From assembly GCA_907163375.1 (NCBI GenBank), contig CAJQUW010002158.1, forward strand, positions 84,974-148,973: a DNA stretch of 64,000 nt. Direction: 5' to 3'. Numbering within the stretch: the first letter of the stretch is position 1; every line of letters starts with the position of its first letter. The notes beneath the pieces are model-generated. The model worked only from the letters and a program-made list of their open reading frames with translations. It was not told the DNA's origin and did not search any database. A program made the translations under genes and the position numbers. This document shows, piece after piece, positions 1 to 11,560 of the stretch. The DNA comes from Prostheceraeus crozeri. Lineage: Eukaryota > Platyhelminthes > Polycladida > Euryleptidae.

Positions 1-408
1 TTTATTAATGCTTATCCAGATCCTGTGTCAGAATTTCAGCGACTAACACAACTTAACACAAGGAAAAGTCATTTAAAATTTTCGTCCTTTTGCGGCAAGT
101 AATAACGCACATGTGAATACGCTTTAACAAGTAATATCGACAACATGCATTCATAGCATGGATTACACTCAATGTGTAGCCCCTTCCTGGATTCAATTTG
201 TATTTGAAAATATCTTGTCGACAGTAGAAATATGTTGAACACCACTTGCTAAGATGGTTTCCATTTTCGATAACTATCGTAATCTAGAGACAGTTTTTTG
301 CTTCTCCTGAAAAGATTGTTATTTGACACTTAGTAATAGGTAATAACCAACAACCTTGAAATCACATATGAGTCCTAATGTCCCGACAGCGACAACGACG
401 ATATCTAT
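1..408. other. Unassigned, probably intron of the Ubl gene
   Basis: I recognise no coding sequence here. A strong 5' splice site sits just to its right (minus strand, AAAG followed by GTGAGT, exon end at 423), so this AT-rich stretch is most simply the following intron of the ubiquitin-like-repeat gene. The next exon would lie off the left edge. Confidence 0.4.
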
Positions 409-422
409 TTAAGCACACTCAC

Positions 423-1331
423 CTTTGAAGATAACTGGAGAGTCAACGATTAGTACTAATGATTGCAGCCGGCAGCATTGTGTCTGCAATGTTTGGTAAG
501 ATTCTTCCGCGCTCCAAAATCTTCTATTACATCCTTTGCATTTAAATTCGAGATATTCTAGACAACGCCGCTCAACGGTCATCTCACGCGATAATTGCAT
601 TATAAACTCTCGAAATTTTATCTTACATGATCCTGCTGTCCACTTGATTTCCTTTCCATTTATATAAACCACTATCAGAGATCTGACCACTTCAACTGGC
701 TGCTGCAGATTCTTGACTGCATCATCTGGACTAAGAAGGTGTCCCATACATTTGAAGGAGAAGCCATCTTTAACTGCAACTGAATCTTTTACAACCTGTT
801 TCAACTGTTCAACTGTGGCATCACTCGATACTGAAACTTTTGTAACTCTCCCATCCTCTAGAAGAACTGACACTGCACATTGACGCTGACGCTGACTGAT
901 GACTGCGTCACTGATCAATCGCGCTTGTCGAACAGTCTTCCGGAGATTCAACTGACGTCCGTTATATTCATATGAAGTTTGCGCACCTCCTGGAAGAATG
1001 TCACACAGTCTGTCCTCTGGTCTCACTTGGAGATGGTAGCATTGATTGGAAAACCAGACTACTATTCGTTCGATTCTCCTTGGAGCTGGGTGTGCAGAAC
1101 TAGCAACTCTCACAGTCATCCGCATACCATTTCCATTCTGACCAACCATTCTGAGCGTTGAATTTTCATCCAATCGTGCATCACTATCGACGGAGTAGAA
1201 TTGAAAGTGACCAAATACGTTGCAGTCATCTTTCCATCGCTTAACCAATTGGGCGATTGTAAGATCCGGAGATACCATAAACATTCTGTTCATGTCCAGT
1301 TTTTCACCTATGATAGTAATTGTCCACATTT
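423..1331 (-). CDS. Internal exon of a tandem ubiquitin-like-domain protein
   Basis: The open frame (409-1404) holds about four consecutive ubiquitin-fold-like units. They begin near WTITIIGEKLD, RIVVWFSNQCYHL, CAVSVLLEDGRV and SLIVVYINGKEIKW; each opens with two beta strands and continues with an amphipathic helix. The third is clearest: a strand pair, the helix ATVEQLKQVVKD, then a Ub-like GHLLSPDDAV turn. The reading frame is probably an internal exon. At its 5' side a pyrimidine tract ends in TTTTCAG at 1332; at its 3' side AAAG/GTGAGT is a near-consensus donor at 423/422. That exon is 909 nt, divisible by three, and phase 1-1, so it could be duplicated or skipped without frameshift. No terminal di-glycine is visible, so it is not a polyubiquitin precursor. 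It is more likely a scaffold or adaptor protein of unknown function. The ATG at 1404 is an alternative start if the acceptor is not used. Confidence 0.6.
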
Positions 1332-1404
1332 CTGAAAATGAAAAAGGAAATAGCAAGTTCTCATGCTGACCATTTGTAACAACTATAGCATACTGAGGCA
1401 CCAT

Positions 1405-2280
1405 ATTTGTTGTAATATCAATGCTTGACCACGAAATTTGCTAGAATTTGTCATGAGCAAATAGAAAATAACTCAACTACAAAAATTGATGATAATCAAA
1501 AATGATCTTCGCCCCCTGGCTTAACTCTAAAGGCAATTCATTTAGACAATGGGAGAAAGTAAGAGCAGTATGTCTCTCATTTTGAAAACTCACAGTTCTA
1601 ACTCCACAATCGATATAAGTTCTGATGCAGTCAGTACTTAACGATTTAAGCGTTGGACTTATAATCGACTTGAGAAATCGCAAGCCAAAGTTAAAATACC
1701 ATATAAAAATGGCTAGAAGTTTTGCGCAATATATGCTGTTTTCAAAAGTAGATAATAAGTACAACAGCCTACTGTTGTACGTTTATTTTGCACATTAACC
1801 AGAGACGGCAGCTGTTCACACCCTCTAAGACCTGAGGTAGAGTGAACACCTTTTACAATGGATACATCCTGAAATTGACTTGAAGGCAGTAGGAAAGTTG
1901 ATTTTCAGTAAAGCAATTGGCAATTATGTTTAATTGCAACTGATCGATGTATTTTTGACTCTTAGGTGTCGTCCAGTCTTAATAAACATTTTTGCATATC
2001 ATACGAAGGTGTGATGCTTTTGAAAGTCAGCAGCATTTGGAGAAGATAAGTTGTATTAGGTGAGTTCACGACGTTCGCTGTTATATGAGGCTTCAGACAG
2101 TTCATGGTAATGAAATTGATTTATTCCGTGCAGCAGTAGCCTCACATTTCTTCATTATTATAATAGTGTCCAGCCCAATCGGAGCCATGTGTATTGTAGC
2201 TTCAAACTCAGAAAACAGCTATGGAGATCTCATACTAATCTATTGCTGCTGTACAAACACAATGAACAGTTTATTTTTGA
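1405..2280. other. No recognised gene
   Basis: AT-rich sequence with short open frames (1477-1764 minus, 2085-2318 plus) that match no family I know. It may be the upstream intron of the Ubl-repeat gene. Confidence 0.4.
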
Positions 2281-2540
2281 TGTCGAACTATGAGAAATTT
2301 GATGGCATTCATATATAGCAATGATTTATGATGTTGATTAATTCTGAACAACACTTTATCCTTTTTCATTTCTCGGCCAAACAGTCAAGCGAGATCATGT
2401 GCGAAGACAATGTCGAACTATGAGAAATTTGATGGCATTCATATATAGCAATGATTTATGATGTTGATTAATTCTGAACAACACTTTATCCTTTTTCATT
2501 TCTCGGCCAAACAGTCAAGCGAGATCATGTGCGAAGACAA
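2281..2540. repeat. Exact 130-bp tandem duplication
   Basis: Positions 2281-2410 and 2411-2540 are identical base for base by eye. Each unit begins TGTCGAACTATGAG and ends GCGAAGACAA. Two perfect copies with no spacer imply a very recent duplication or an assembly artefact. Confidence 0.95.
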
Positions 2541-3300
2541 AGCATTAACATTTGCATTCTCGTAGCAAGTTGCACATATATGAGCATGATGCAAGCAATA
2601 AATAAGTGAATTTCACACGAAATGTTCCATCATGGATAAGAACGAAATCATATTTCACCTGATGACAAAATTATTTTGAGAAAACACTCTGTGAAACCTG
2701 AAGAGGATGCAATGGATCCTTTTGCTTGTCTGCCATGCTTCTACTTTTTCAATTGAAAAGAAGTATCACATGCAAATGAAGATATTACATGGGCATGAGC
2801 CGTTGATACGTGTATATCATCAAGATTCGGCTCGGGAGTTCACCGAACTAAAAGCTGCTATGATTGATTGAATTTATTTCATAGATTTTTAATTGGCTTA
2901 TAAAATAGCCTAAATGCACACAAGTATCATAGATAGGTAAATTAATAAAACGTTATGAAATCGTCTCCTAAATTTGTGCTGTCACTGTATTTGGTTGACA
3001 GTTTGAGATTAATTTTTAAGGCACCGACAAGCTATCTGGCACAAATAGGCAACAATTAGCCATTTTGTGCTCAACGATTTAGAGTGCAGTCGTCACAGCT
3101 GGTATTATGCTCTGTGATGTTTAATAACACTCACTAAACTTGAGCTTTGAACTTTGTTTTGTGTCACATGATGTCAGCACGACTTCAACTTCTCATAATC
3201 TCCCCGATTCTCATTAAAGATTCCACGTATGTTTGTTTGGAAATATAACGCCTACATATATTTGTTTTTTATTTTTTATTACTGCACGACCGTAGATATC
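2541..3300. other. No recognised gene
   Basis: AT-rich, no convincing coding sequence or repeat. The retrotransposon remnant begins at its right edge. Confidence 0.4.
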
Positions 3301-3329
3301 ATTCCTTTTTTCGGCTGGTGTACTTTATC

Positions 3330-3455
3330 ACTTAGATTTCGGAGCCCTACCAGGACTTAGTGAGGTCTAGTGCTAGCCTGATAATGTGGGCACTTCCCAT
3401 CCAGGAGCGCTGCTTTTAACAAGCCAGGTTTATGATGTTTACATGGTATTTGTGA
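3330..3455 (-). pseudogene. Non-LTR retrotransposon, 3' part beyond the Repeat A insertion
   Basis: On the minus strand this continues the reverse-transcriptase polyprotein of 4462-5960. Joining across the inserted element, with one TSD copy removed, leaves the frame open through ...VLNTCHKYHVN.... This is the segment after the conserved AAQDQ-type motif of such elements. The frame decays further downstream. Confidence 0.55.
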
Positions 3456-3461
3456 CAGGTA

Positions 3462-4455
3462 CACTGTAAATCGCTGGATAACATATACCAAACATATACC
3501 AAAATCACATACAATTTGAAACTAACATCTGATGCGAGGTTCTCGTATGCTTACAGAGATCTGGCATGTTTTCATACAGAATCTCACTTACTTTCGTATG
3601 TGATTGGTATGTAGCGATACGAACTATTCTATCTGTGATTGGCTATTTTACACTGAAATACGAATTGTTGATATGCTACGAGACACGATGCAAATTCATC
3701 CTCATTCTCATGACTCTGGTATGCATTTTGGTATGTGTAGCTTTAAGTTGCATAGCAAATAAATATGTATTACATACTACTGTCAAATAACATTTTTCAG
3801 TAATACCAGACGTGAATACTTTTTGCTCGATAAAGTGATATTTAACTAGATGTTTTGTGAATTTAATGCTCCACGAGTATGTCGTCTTTGCTACTTGTCT
3901 AGAAACATTGACAGGACGTTTGGTTAGCTCCACTTTATTAGTCAAGTTGATTAGCATCAATTCATTCAGACGATATTTTTCGTGCAATCATGTTGACTTA
4001 TATATCTCAAACATAACTATTTTTATGTTCATGAATTATAATGTGTTTTTATTTCGGATTGACAATATGCTTAATTTCAAAATTACATAATACATAATTG
4101 CTGATGGTTATTATTGAAATGCTGTTGATTATGTTTGAAATGCCTTAGATTTACGTGTATCAAAATCGAATTCATTATTGGAAAGCATGACTCTTAAATG
4201 TCACTATCTCACTACTTGCAAAACAGTAGTAAAGATAGTGTGATCTTTATTGACGAAAGGTCTTAATATCCTTTGGACATGATTTATGCTTTCTTTTAAC
4301 ATTGTGCTTGTATGCCTTTAGTATGTAAAGCATACCACACTTGAAATAACCTACAAAAAGCATACAGATACATACCAAGAGAATACAGAAATATACCAAA
4401 AAAATACTTTAGTATGCATCCTTCGTATGTGATTGTTATTGAGCGATTTACAGTG
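3462..4455. mobile_element. Repeat A copy 1: 994-bp nonautonomous element with CACTG ends
   Basis: The ends are inverted: CACTGTAAATCGCT at 3462 and its reverse complement ending at 4455. A perfect 6-bp target duplication CAGGTA (3456-3461, 4456-4461) flanks it. Insertion is proven by the interrupted LINE: removing the element restores a continuous reading frame. The interior is dense in GTATG/CATAC words, especially near the ends, as expected for transposase binding sites, and carries no credible ORF. Copies 2 and 3 lie at 12868-13891 and 20317-21232. The superfamily is uncertain because CACTG ends suggest CMC-type elements but a 6-bp duplication does not fit well. Confidence 0.85.
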
Positions 4456-4461
4456 CAGGTA

Positions 4462-5960
4462 TTCAGGACTTGATCTTGGACTGCAGTTATTAATGCCTCA
4501 TTCTAGATTTTTAAGTTAATTTTCTTCAACCTCTCATAGCATGCTGCTTTAGATGTTATGCCTTTTATTTGTCTGTTGTACTGACCATGAGGTACCTTTT
4601 CATCCCACTTGAAAAGTCTTTCCTCGATTGCCTTATTTTTCCTGTCATCTAGGGTCTCTGACTTAGGCTTCTACAGACCACCGTTCTTCACCACCACCAG
4701 CAGTGGATTGTCGTTACTTTCATTTATATAGTCTGTAAGGCTTCCGTTCTCTCCGCGATACCTTTCAAACCTCTACCTACCAGATCCCGCAGTGGATAGT
4801 GGCGATCAACGTCTGCTCTTGGGTGCAGTCCACCGCACATGTTCATGATCTTGCACGCTTTCCTGTTTAGTTTGCTTAACTATCTCTTCGTCTATTTTAT
4901 TATTATTCCAGTGTAACTGATGACTGGGATTGCATACGTGTTAATGGCCTTGATCTTATTCATTCCATTTAATTTGGATTTCAGTGTTTTTTAGCCTCTT
5001 CTTGTATTCACTTTTTGCATTTCTTTTTGCTCAGTCATTGATAGTATCTTGTTGTTGAGGTATGCCCAGGTATTTGTAACCTTCGTCGCTCACATCTGGT
5101 ACGGTCAATCCGTTAACATGAAACCCATCGGTACGAACAATTTTTCCCCGTCGGATAATCAGGGGAATCGCAGTTCTCTATCCCGAACTTCATGTTGATG
5201 TCTTCACTGAATATTCGGACAGTATTGATGGGAGAGTTTATGTCGTTCTCTGTCCTCCCATACAGTTTTAGGTCATTCCTATACAGCAGGTGATTGACGT
5301 GCTGATCTCCCTTCATAATATAGGACTGCTTTGCTTGATGCAGAATCTCACTAAATAGGTTTATGGCCAAGCAGAACAGAAGTGGGGATAGACTGAAGAT
5401 AGACCCTTGAAGATTCCTCCTTTGACTTCCATTTCCCCGATAACTTCATTATTGTGAGTAAAGGTTGTTTCCATTGTGTCATCGACTTCTTGATCAATTC
5501 TTGAATACCTTTGCTAATTTTGTGCATGTTGATGTATTTCAATATCCATGATTGCGGTATTGAATCAAACGCTTTTCGATAATCAATCCATACCATTGTT
5601 AAGTTAATGTTGCCCTTCTTGTTGTCACTTGGTATTGTTCAATTGAATGGCTCCCTTTTGTTTTTATTGATGAACTTGTTGACTCTTAGATTGTCGTTTA
5701 TCTTATTGACCATTATCCCTGTCAATAATTTCCACATTGTAGGGAGACAAGTGATGGGTCTGAAATTGTCTGTCGTTGGTGGCCTGTCGTGACTTTTTCG
5801 CAAGAGCAACGTTCTTCCTTTTACCATCCATTCTGGCAGCGTCTTCGGTTGATTTTGGATTATATTTAGGTAACTTGCAAGTCTAGAGTGTGGGCTGGGT
5901 ATCTCTTTTATCTAGAATATTTGTACATTGTCTGGACCTAGTGCTGTCCAATTGGCCATG
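4462..5960 (-). pseudogene. Non-LTR (LINE) retrotransposon reverse transcriptase, degenerate
   Basis: Frame-shifted minus-strand fragments follow the order of a LINE polyprotein. FRPITCLPTMWKLLTGIM (about 5639-5827) is RT motif region 1-2. WIDYRKAFDSIPQSWI (about 5540-5596) is motif A. HLLYRNDLKLYG (about 5255-5290) is motif C, with the first catalytic D of MDD changed to N (xND). KLNGMNKIKAINTYAIPVI (about 4930-4990) and LHPRADVDRHYPLRDLVGRGL (about 4770-4835) form the thumb and downstream region. Frameshifts and stops separate every block. The wording of the motifs resembles elements with site-specific or RLE-type endonucleases, but I cannot place the clade. Repeat A copy 1 is inserted near its 3' end. 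Confidence 0.85.
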
Positions 5961-6329
5961 CTTGAGAGCTTGTAATTCAAATCCTTATTCGAAACTGTAA
6001 TGTTGCCTTGACTTTTAATTGTTTCACATTTCTATTCTACGTTATGTAGCTACAGAATCCCCATATCCCCACAGGCAAAGGCTCTAATTTACATGCTATT
6101 TTTCTTCGTACAGCAAAACTGATGTCCAATATTTCAGTCTCAGAAGTATTTAGAACTTTATGCCATCCGGCAGCCGCCTTTGATGACCTGATTGTAAGAC
6201 AAGGATATCCACTATAAATTACTTTCTGTCACCTGATCAACTCATGTGCATGGATGTAATTTCTATAACACAATCGAACTCAGACGAATGCATTTGTATT
6301 AGATTGACTCTTCAATGATTGTGGCCAGG
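5961..6329. other. Degraded 5' portion of the LINE or unassigned
   Basis: No recognisable motif. It lies upstream of the minus-strand RT remnant and may be its eroded 5' part. Confidence 0.3.
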
Positions 6330-6510
6330 GGCGACCGCACAAAAACAGTGTTAATTAAAGAGTTGCTAGAGATAAGGTGGTGTCAATACTTCTCTCTGCC
6401 TACTCTGCTCAATGTTGGAATAGGCTGCGCAGTGAAGTTACAACACTTAAGTCTCTGCGACTTTTCAAAAGATCAGCGAGAGACTTTTATGACTGATTAT
6501 GCATGCACTG
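6330..6510 (+). pseudogene. 3' tail of an L2/CR1-like LINE ORF2
   Basis: The plus-strand frame around 6395-6505 reads SLSAYSAQCWNRLRSEV and then TLKSLRLFKRSARDFYD before a stop. This is the characteristic C-terminal WN.LP.E/R...SL..FK..L block of CR1/L2-type reverse transcriptases. The longest open frame (6315-6563) is a different, meaningless frame. Only this tail survives, as expected from 5'-truncated retroposition. Confidence 0.45.
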
Positions 6511-6804
6511 ACTTTGTGTTTTCATTTTTTGTGTACAGTGGCTACTTTAAAGAAAAATCATGATCAAATCAGATCAAATGGGTGAATGATGCTGTTACAT
6601 GTTAATGGCTGCATGCGGGAGGCAGCTTCTTAATTTTCGATTGCCGGAAGACCAGTTCTTCACTCCCATTTGTATTGCGAGTATAAATAAGTAAATGAAA
6701 TCACATCACCCAACGGTTCGAGCTTCAAGTTCATCGACTGGGGCTATTAGATAAACCTTTAACATCCGCAGACGAGGCATTTACTGCAAATGCTTCTGTC
6801 TAGC

Positions 6805-7145
6805 GCCTATACTATGCGTTCATGTTTACGATTGATTTTCGGTTGGATTTTGTTAATGTAATACGCTTCAGAAACTCTGGTTCTAAGGGCATTACTTTGC
6901 TTGTCAATAATTTCAATAGTGAATAGATTGATGCTGGCATTGTTGCAGTTGATACTTGGGTTCAAACTGCAGACACAGCATATACATTCTTCTTTTATAT
7001 TTTTGTTGATACCGTGTCTTAGCTGTTTGCCTAGCCTGGAAATGATATTGACTGGTAATTCAAATTTTTTAGTAAGATTCTTTAATTTTTTAAAGGTGCT
7101 GCCGTTAATAAAATTGATATATAAGATACAAGCGAGAATCTTCTA
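6805..7145 (-). pseudogene. Penelope-like element C-terminal remnant
   Basis: The minus-strand frame carries paired cysteines (CICCVCSLNPSINC) and ends in RVSEAYYINKIQPKINRK. That ending resembles the last helix of the GIY-YIG endonuclease of Penelope-like elements, where the E of an E-A-x-Y-I-x-K motif is catalytic. The long plus-strand ORF over the same bases (6901-7386) is an antisense shadow. Alternatively this is the end of another retroelement class. Confidence 0.4.
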
Positions 7146-7706
7146 TATCTTTTTGTTGATTTTTATTTGTATTGGTCATTTTAGTTTTCAATGTGAAATA
7201 CTCCCTCTTCCATACAATTGCAATCAATTAGTACTTCCAAAAGACCAATCTCGGGACGAATTTTTATTAAAGTTGCGAGCTTCCGAGCGCTTCGCTCGTC
7301 TTCAGGCAGGCAGAGGTAAAAGTGAAATCAGAGGGCAGCGCCATTCAATCACATTGCCAAGAGTAAAATTCACTTCGACTACATGATATAATAGTTGACA
7401 CAAAGACATTACTCAAGTGCTCTATACAAAATTTCTATGTTATACATACTACTATCAAACTGAATAGTAGCATTAGAATTAAGTGAGAAATGAGAAAAAG
7501 TTACGGAAGCAAGAAAGTTTAATACTGATGAAGTAGTCACTGTAGGATAGACTTCCATCTTTGATCCACCAAATATCCCTTATCACGATTGAATGTTTCA
7601 TTGGTCATAATGTGCAGGCCTTCTTTGATGATTCTCCTCTTCCAGTTTTCCTCGACATCAATAACTCGGAAGCTTTGAACGTTTGGCCTGTGATTCCCTG
7701 TATGAT

Positions 7707-8658
7707 CTTCATGGAGGAATTCGAATCAATGGTTCTTAGTGGAAACAACATTGGAGTGCGAATGTGGAAGCGGTATGTGGACGACACATTGGCCATTGTG
7801 AAGAAAGGGACCGAAGAGGACGTTTTGAATCGATTGAACCAAAGCCATCCAAGTATTGTTTTCACTTGTGAGAAGGAGCTCAACGGGAGGATTCCTTTCC
7901 TTCACATAGAAGTGCAGCGAGAAGGAAGGCAGTTAAGAACGCAAGTATATCGGAAGCCAACTGCTACTCACCGATACCTGGATTTTGAATCCTCACATTG
8001 CAAGCAAGTAAAGTGGGGAGTGGTGTCGTGCCTCAGGAAGCGAACGGAAAGGGTGTTTAGTCGAGAAGAGGATTTGCAAGCAGAAAAGGAGAAGCTGTGT
8101 GATACCTTTGTCAAGAATGGATATCCTAGAAGACAGGTCAAGAGGCAGCTGTATTCAGTCAGAAGCCAACGTGAAGAGATAGAGGACAAGCGACCAATCT
8201 TGAGAATACCATATGTTCCAGGAATTCAGGTGAAAATTGAAGCGCTGGGTAGGAGACTGGATCTCAGAGTGCGATACTCGAAAGGAAGGAGCTTGGGAGA
8301 CATGATCAGCAGGAAGAAGCTGGACAAGATTGATGGCTTGGATCGAGGTGGTGTCGTGTATAAGCAGGAGTGTGCGGAATGTGAGAAGGTGTACATCGGA
8401 CAGACAGGAAGAAGAGCCAAGGATAGAAAGAAGGAGCATGAAGTGGACGTCAGGGATATTCGGCTCAGGTCCGCAATCAGTGAGCATTGTCATACAGGGA
8501 ATCACAGGCCAAACTTTCAAAGCTTCCGAGTTATTGATGTCGAAGAAAACTGGAAGAGGAGAATCATCAAAGAAGGCCTGCACATTATGACCAATGAAAC
8601 ATTCAATCGTGATAAGGGATATTTGGTGGATCAAAGATGGAAGTCTATCCTACAGTGA
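7707..8658 (+). CDS. Penelope-like reverse transcriptase/GIY-YIG endonuclease, 5'-truncated
   Basis: The frame is open for about 317 codons from the inner edge of the inverted repeat to the stop at 8656-8658, without a frameshift. RT motif C is WKRYVDDTLAIV (about 7767-7802), followed by a thumb region with FLHIEV and YRKPTATHRYLDF. A GIY-YIG nuclease domain follows: VVYKQECAECEKVYIGQTGR (about 8350-8410), then HCHTGNH and a terminal KEGLHIMTNE. RT motifs 1 to B are missing, so this copy cannot make a complete enzyme. The open frame extends left to 7561 only because it reads into the antisense copy of the element's own C-terminus; that part is not a real N-terminus. Confidence 0.9.
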
Positions 8659-8887
8659 CTACTTCATCAGTATTAAACTTTCTTGCTTCCGTAACTTTTT
8701 CTCATTTTTCACTTAATTCTAATGCTACTATTCAGTTTGATAGTAGTATGTATAACATAGAAATTTTGTATAGAGCACTTGAGTAATGTCTTTGTGTCAA
8801 CTATTATATCATGTAGTCGAAGTGAATTTTACTCTTGGCAATGTGATTGAATGGCGCTGCCCTCTGATTTCACTTTTACCTCTGCCT

Positions 8888-8916
8888 GCCTGAAGACGAG
8901 CGAAGCGCTCGGAAGC
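8888..8916 (+). ncRNA. Degenerate hammerhead-like hairpin in Penelope 1 tail
   Basis: CUGAAGA is followed by a GAGCG/CGCUC stem with an AAG loop and then GAAG, where a hammerhead needs GAAA. The core is CUGANGA-like but the second strand has lost A14 or A15.1. A mirror copy occurs at 7279-7307 in the left inverted arm. It is probably an inactive relative of the better motifs at 34299, 36849 and 43543. Confidence 0.35.
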
Positions 8917-11359
8917 AAGCTGAAAGTGTTCATAAGTTTCTTGACAAGTTTCCTACAGGCAAATTGAGATGCTTTTTTACTACCTTTCGACAAACGAGTA
9001 AACAGAAATTGCTATGTTTTGACATTTACGACTTTTGATCATCACGTTTTAGGTACCGATCTTAACCTCATCAGAACACACCGATGCATTGCTAGCGTAA
9101 GGACCGTTGTTGGTAAAGGCAGAGGTGGATTATTCGTTAGACGAGTCGTGTAGATAGATGGGAAAAGTAGAAAAAGATAAGATCACAATGTTGATTGAAG
9201 TTTTCGGATGACCTGTTAGTCTTTGATGCAACAAAAGCTTTCGTTACATCAGTGTCTTTTCCACTGACGATTTTTAGGAAATCGTTTTAGCTCAGTGAGA
9301 AGCGAAATTCAGACATAACGAAGGCCATACTTTTTAGTAAGGGTGGAAGTTATTTTTTTATCAATTTTGTACTGAAAATAGAAGCTTATCTTTCGTCTGT
9401 TACACCACAGATTTAGAATAAGCGCATGCTAGGAAGTAGGTGTATTGAAATGGGTGCTATGTGGTTTAGAAGATAAACGAATTTGAGCCTAAATGGATGA
9501 TCATGACTTTACCTCCCGAATTCAAAACAAATCGGCCTGCATAGTACCAGATTTTGACATAAGGTGCCAAATTAGAAGATGATGGAGGTAGAACGCATCG
9601 CGCTACACCAGTATGCCTATCACAACATCTTAAGAGCAAAACAAATTCATACATCACAACAACCGCAAATGAGCGCTTACTGGAAAAGTTTCCACATATC
9701 CTACTAATATTACTCTGCTTTACTTACAAACCACCGAAGCATTCTTATACACCGGATTTGTAGAGAAGTTTGATTTCCCTCTACGAGAAACACCATATGG
9801 CGACAGATCGCACCACCGACGTCTCCTACAAATTTTGATGAACACCCTGTAGCATACATTGGAAAGCGTTTAGATCTTTTTGCGCGCCTAAAGCATTGTT
9901 ACATTACGGACCTCCTTTATTTTGTCCTGTGTAGTCGAAAAAATGAATTTAGAAAAATAGCTTCGGGAGACAATGTTGTTCAATGCTGTTCAGCTCAAGT
10001 TTTCTGTGGATTCCCATGTATTATCTATTTTTAACGCAAAGTGTAAAAGAGATATATTTTATTATGACATCTTTTATATCAAATGCACAGTAGGTTAAAA
10101 TCAATCACATTTATCACGCATGCATAATTTTCTATCACACAATCATTTTGAATCAAAATTATATGATGTACGATGCAATGCATCAGTGATTTATACAACT
10201 AGAGGTAATATTTCGGACGTGCTCGCCACAAAACGTGCTCGTGGCGTTTTTCCCCCAGGAACTTCAGATGATGCTTCAGACGTCCTTGACACACCGAAAC
10301 TATTTTTAATCATTCAAATCATTGACATTGTGTAATGGATTGAAAATCAGCATAGATATCTCATGGAATTTAAGTGGTGAAATGGTAGAATTTTGACAAT
10401 TCAAAATCATAATTTATTGTGTGAAAAACGCCAGATCTCATTGCTTCTAGTGAATGACAATATACATGATGATCCCCACAGAATCTCCATTGAAGCGCTA
10501 CGGGAGCTGTGGGATGACCTCAGCATCCATACCCACCCTATATCCATGGATGTACCCAGGGGAACCCTGTGGATTACAGCTGTTCGATTATTGTACAATT
10601 ATTATTATGTAAATATTGTTGTACAGTTATTATTATTGCTGTGATCGATTTCTGAATTATCTAAATATCTGAAGAAGCTTATCTGAAGTCATCATTAAAA
10701 TCGGGAAAGGGAGTGAGTCTCCCTTGTAACACTTCTTATGTAGAACAAAATCGGTCGACGTAAGACTACATGTGACTTTAATTCAGGCGTATCTTCAAAC
10801 TTTTCAGCGAAAGTTATTTGATTTGGCTCACTGGAAGCTGAAATCCATGACCTAGTTTGAAAAGGATTTTTGAAAGTTTGATTTTGCACTTTTTACAAAC
10901 ATTTTCTTTTATAACTTAGAATGAAACGCATCGATTTTCAATGAGTCTATGTAGTCATAGATTTTGGAAATTGAGGTTTATGAATCATATCATAATCATC
11001 TATCTAGTCATAGACATCGAATAGAACATCGGAAACTCAAATATTGCATAAACGCTACTTATTAAAGATTCTAGTATTAATGGAACTTTTAAGTAGTCAA
11101 TTTGGTGTGTTTTCCTAATCATTTGAATTCATTTGGTCGTCCATGTTCGTCATAAACACATTTGAAGTTACGTATAACTGTAGAATACCAATTGAAAAGA
11201 CACATAGGAATGGATGTTTCTGAAGGAAAAATCTTCCATATTTCAAATGCCATGTTTGAGTAGTATTTTATGCACAAATAACATTTTTAATATATCTTCC
11301 TTGTACTCATTAGTGACTTTTGAGCAATCATTTTGCAATTAATAAAGAGACAGAAACCT
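8917..11359. other. No recognised gene
   Basis: Mostly AT-rich sequence. A somewhat GC-richer patch at about 10430-10570 is open on both strands, but neither translation matches a family I know. The remaining short ORFs look random. Confidence 0.4.
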
Positions 11360-11560
11360 GAATTTTTTGTAACAATTCAAAGCTCTGGCTTTCGCCAGGT
11401 CGAAATGATGCTTCAGTGTGCTTTGTTCGTGGCACCACCGTGAATAATGGCTTGCCGTCTGAGAGTCGAACCCAGTCCTCGAGCTGCTAAGAACTCATAA
11501 GAAGATAAGATCATCAAGACCAGCGAAGCACACCCTCCACGTTTTGAGTAATGGGCAGCA
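11360..11560 (-). repeat. Possible tRNA-derived SINE
   Basis: On the minus strand GGGTTCGACTC (about 11464-11474) resembles a pol III B box. About 40 nt upstream TGGTCTTGATG could be a weak A box. A GC-richer body follows, with an A-rich end near 11365-11375. Only one copy is visible in this window, so the call is tentative. Confidence 0.3.

Larger units (their letters stand above)
7279..8916 (+). mobile_element. Penelope-like element 1 bounded by 427-bp inverted repeats of its own 3' end
   Basis: Bases 7279-7705 are the reverse complement of 8490-8916 in an ungapped register, with only a few mismatches. The left arm therefore repeats, backwards, the last part of the coding region plus the 3' UTR. 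Penelope-like elements are known for terminal repeats that can be direct or inverted and for 5' truncation; this is the inverted type. High arm identity implies a recent insertion. Confidence 0.9.

Noticed and set aside
6901-7386. Long plus-strand ORF (161 codons)
   Set aside because: It has no domain, and its minus strand carries a Penelope-like C-terminus ending RVSEAYYINKIQPKINRK. Its right part reads into the Penelope 1 inverted repeat.
7561-7706. N-terminal 48 codons of the Penelope 1 frame
   Set aside because: They translate the reverse complement of the element's own 3' coding end, so they are not a genuine protein segment.
8155-8634. Minus-strand ORF of 159 codons
   Set aside because: It is the antisense of the Penelope 1 coding region and only repeats the false N-terminus created by the inverted arm.
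10393-10644. Possible exon in a GC-richer patch
   Set aside because: Both strands are open, neither matches a known domain, and no splice sites frame it convincingly.
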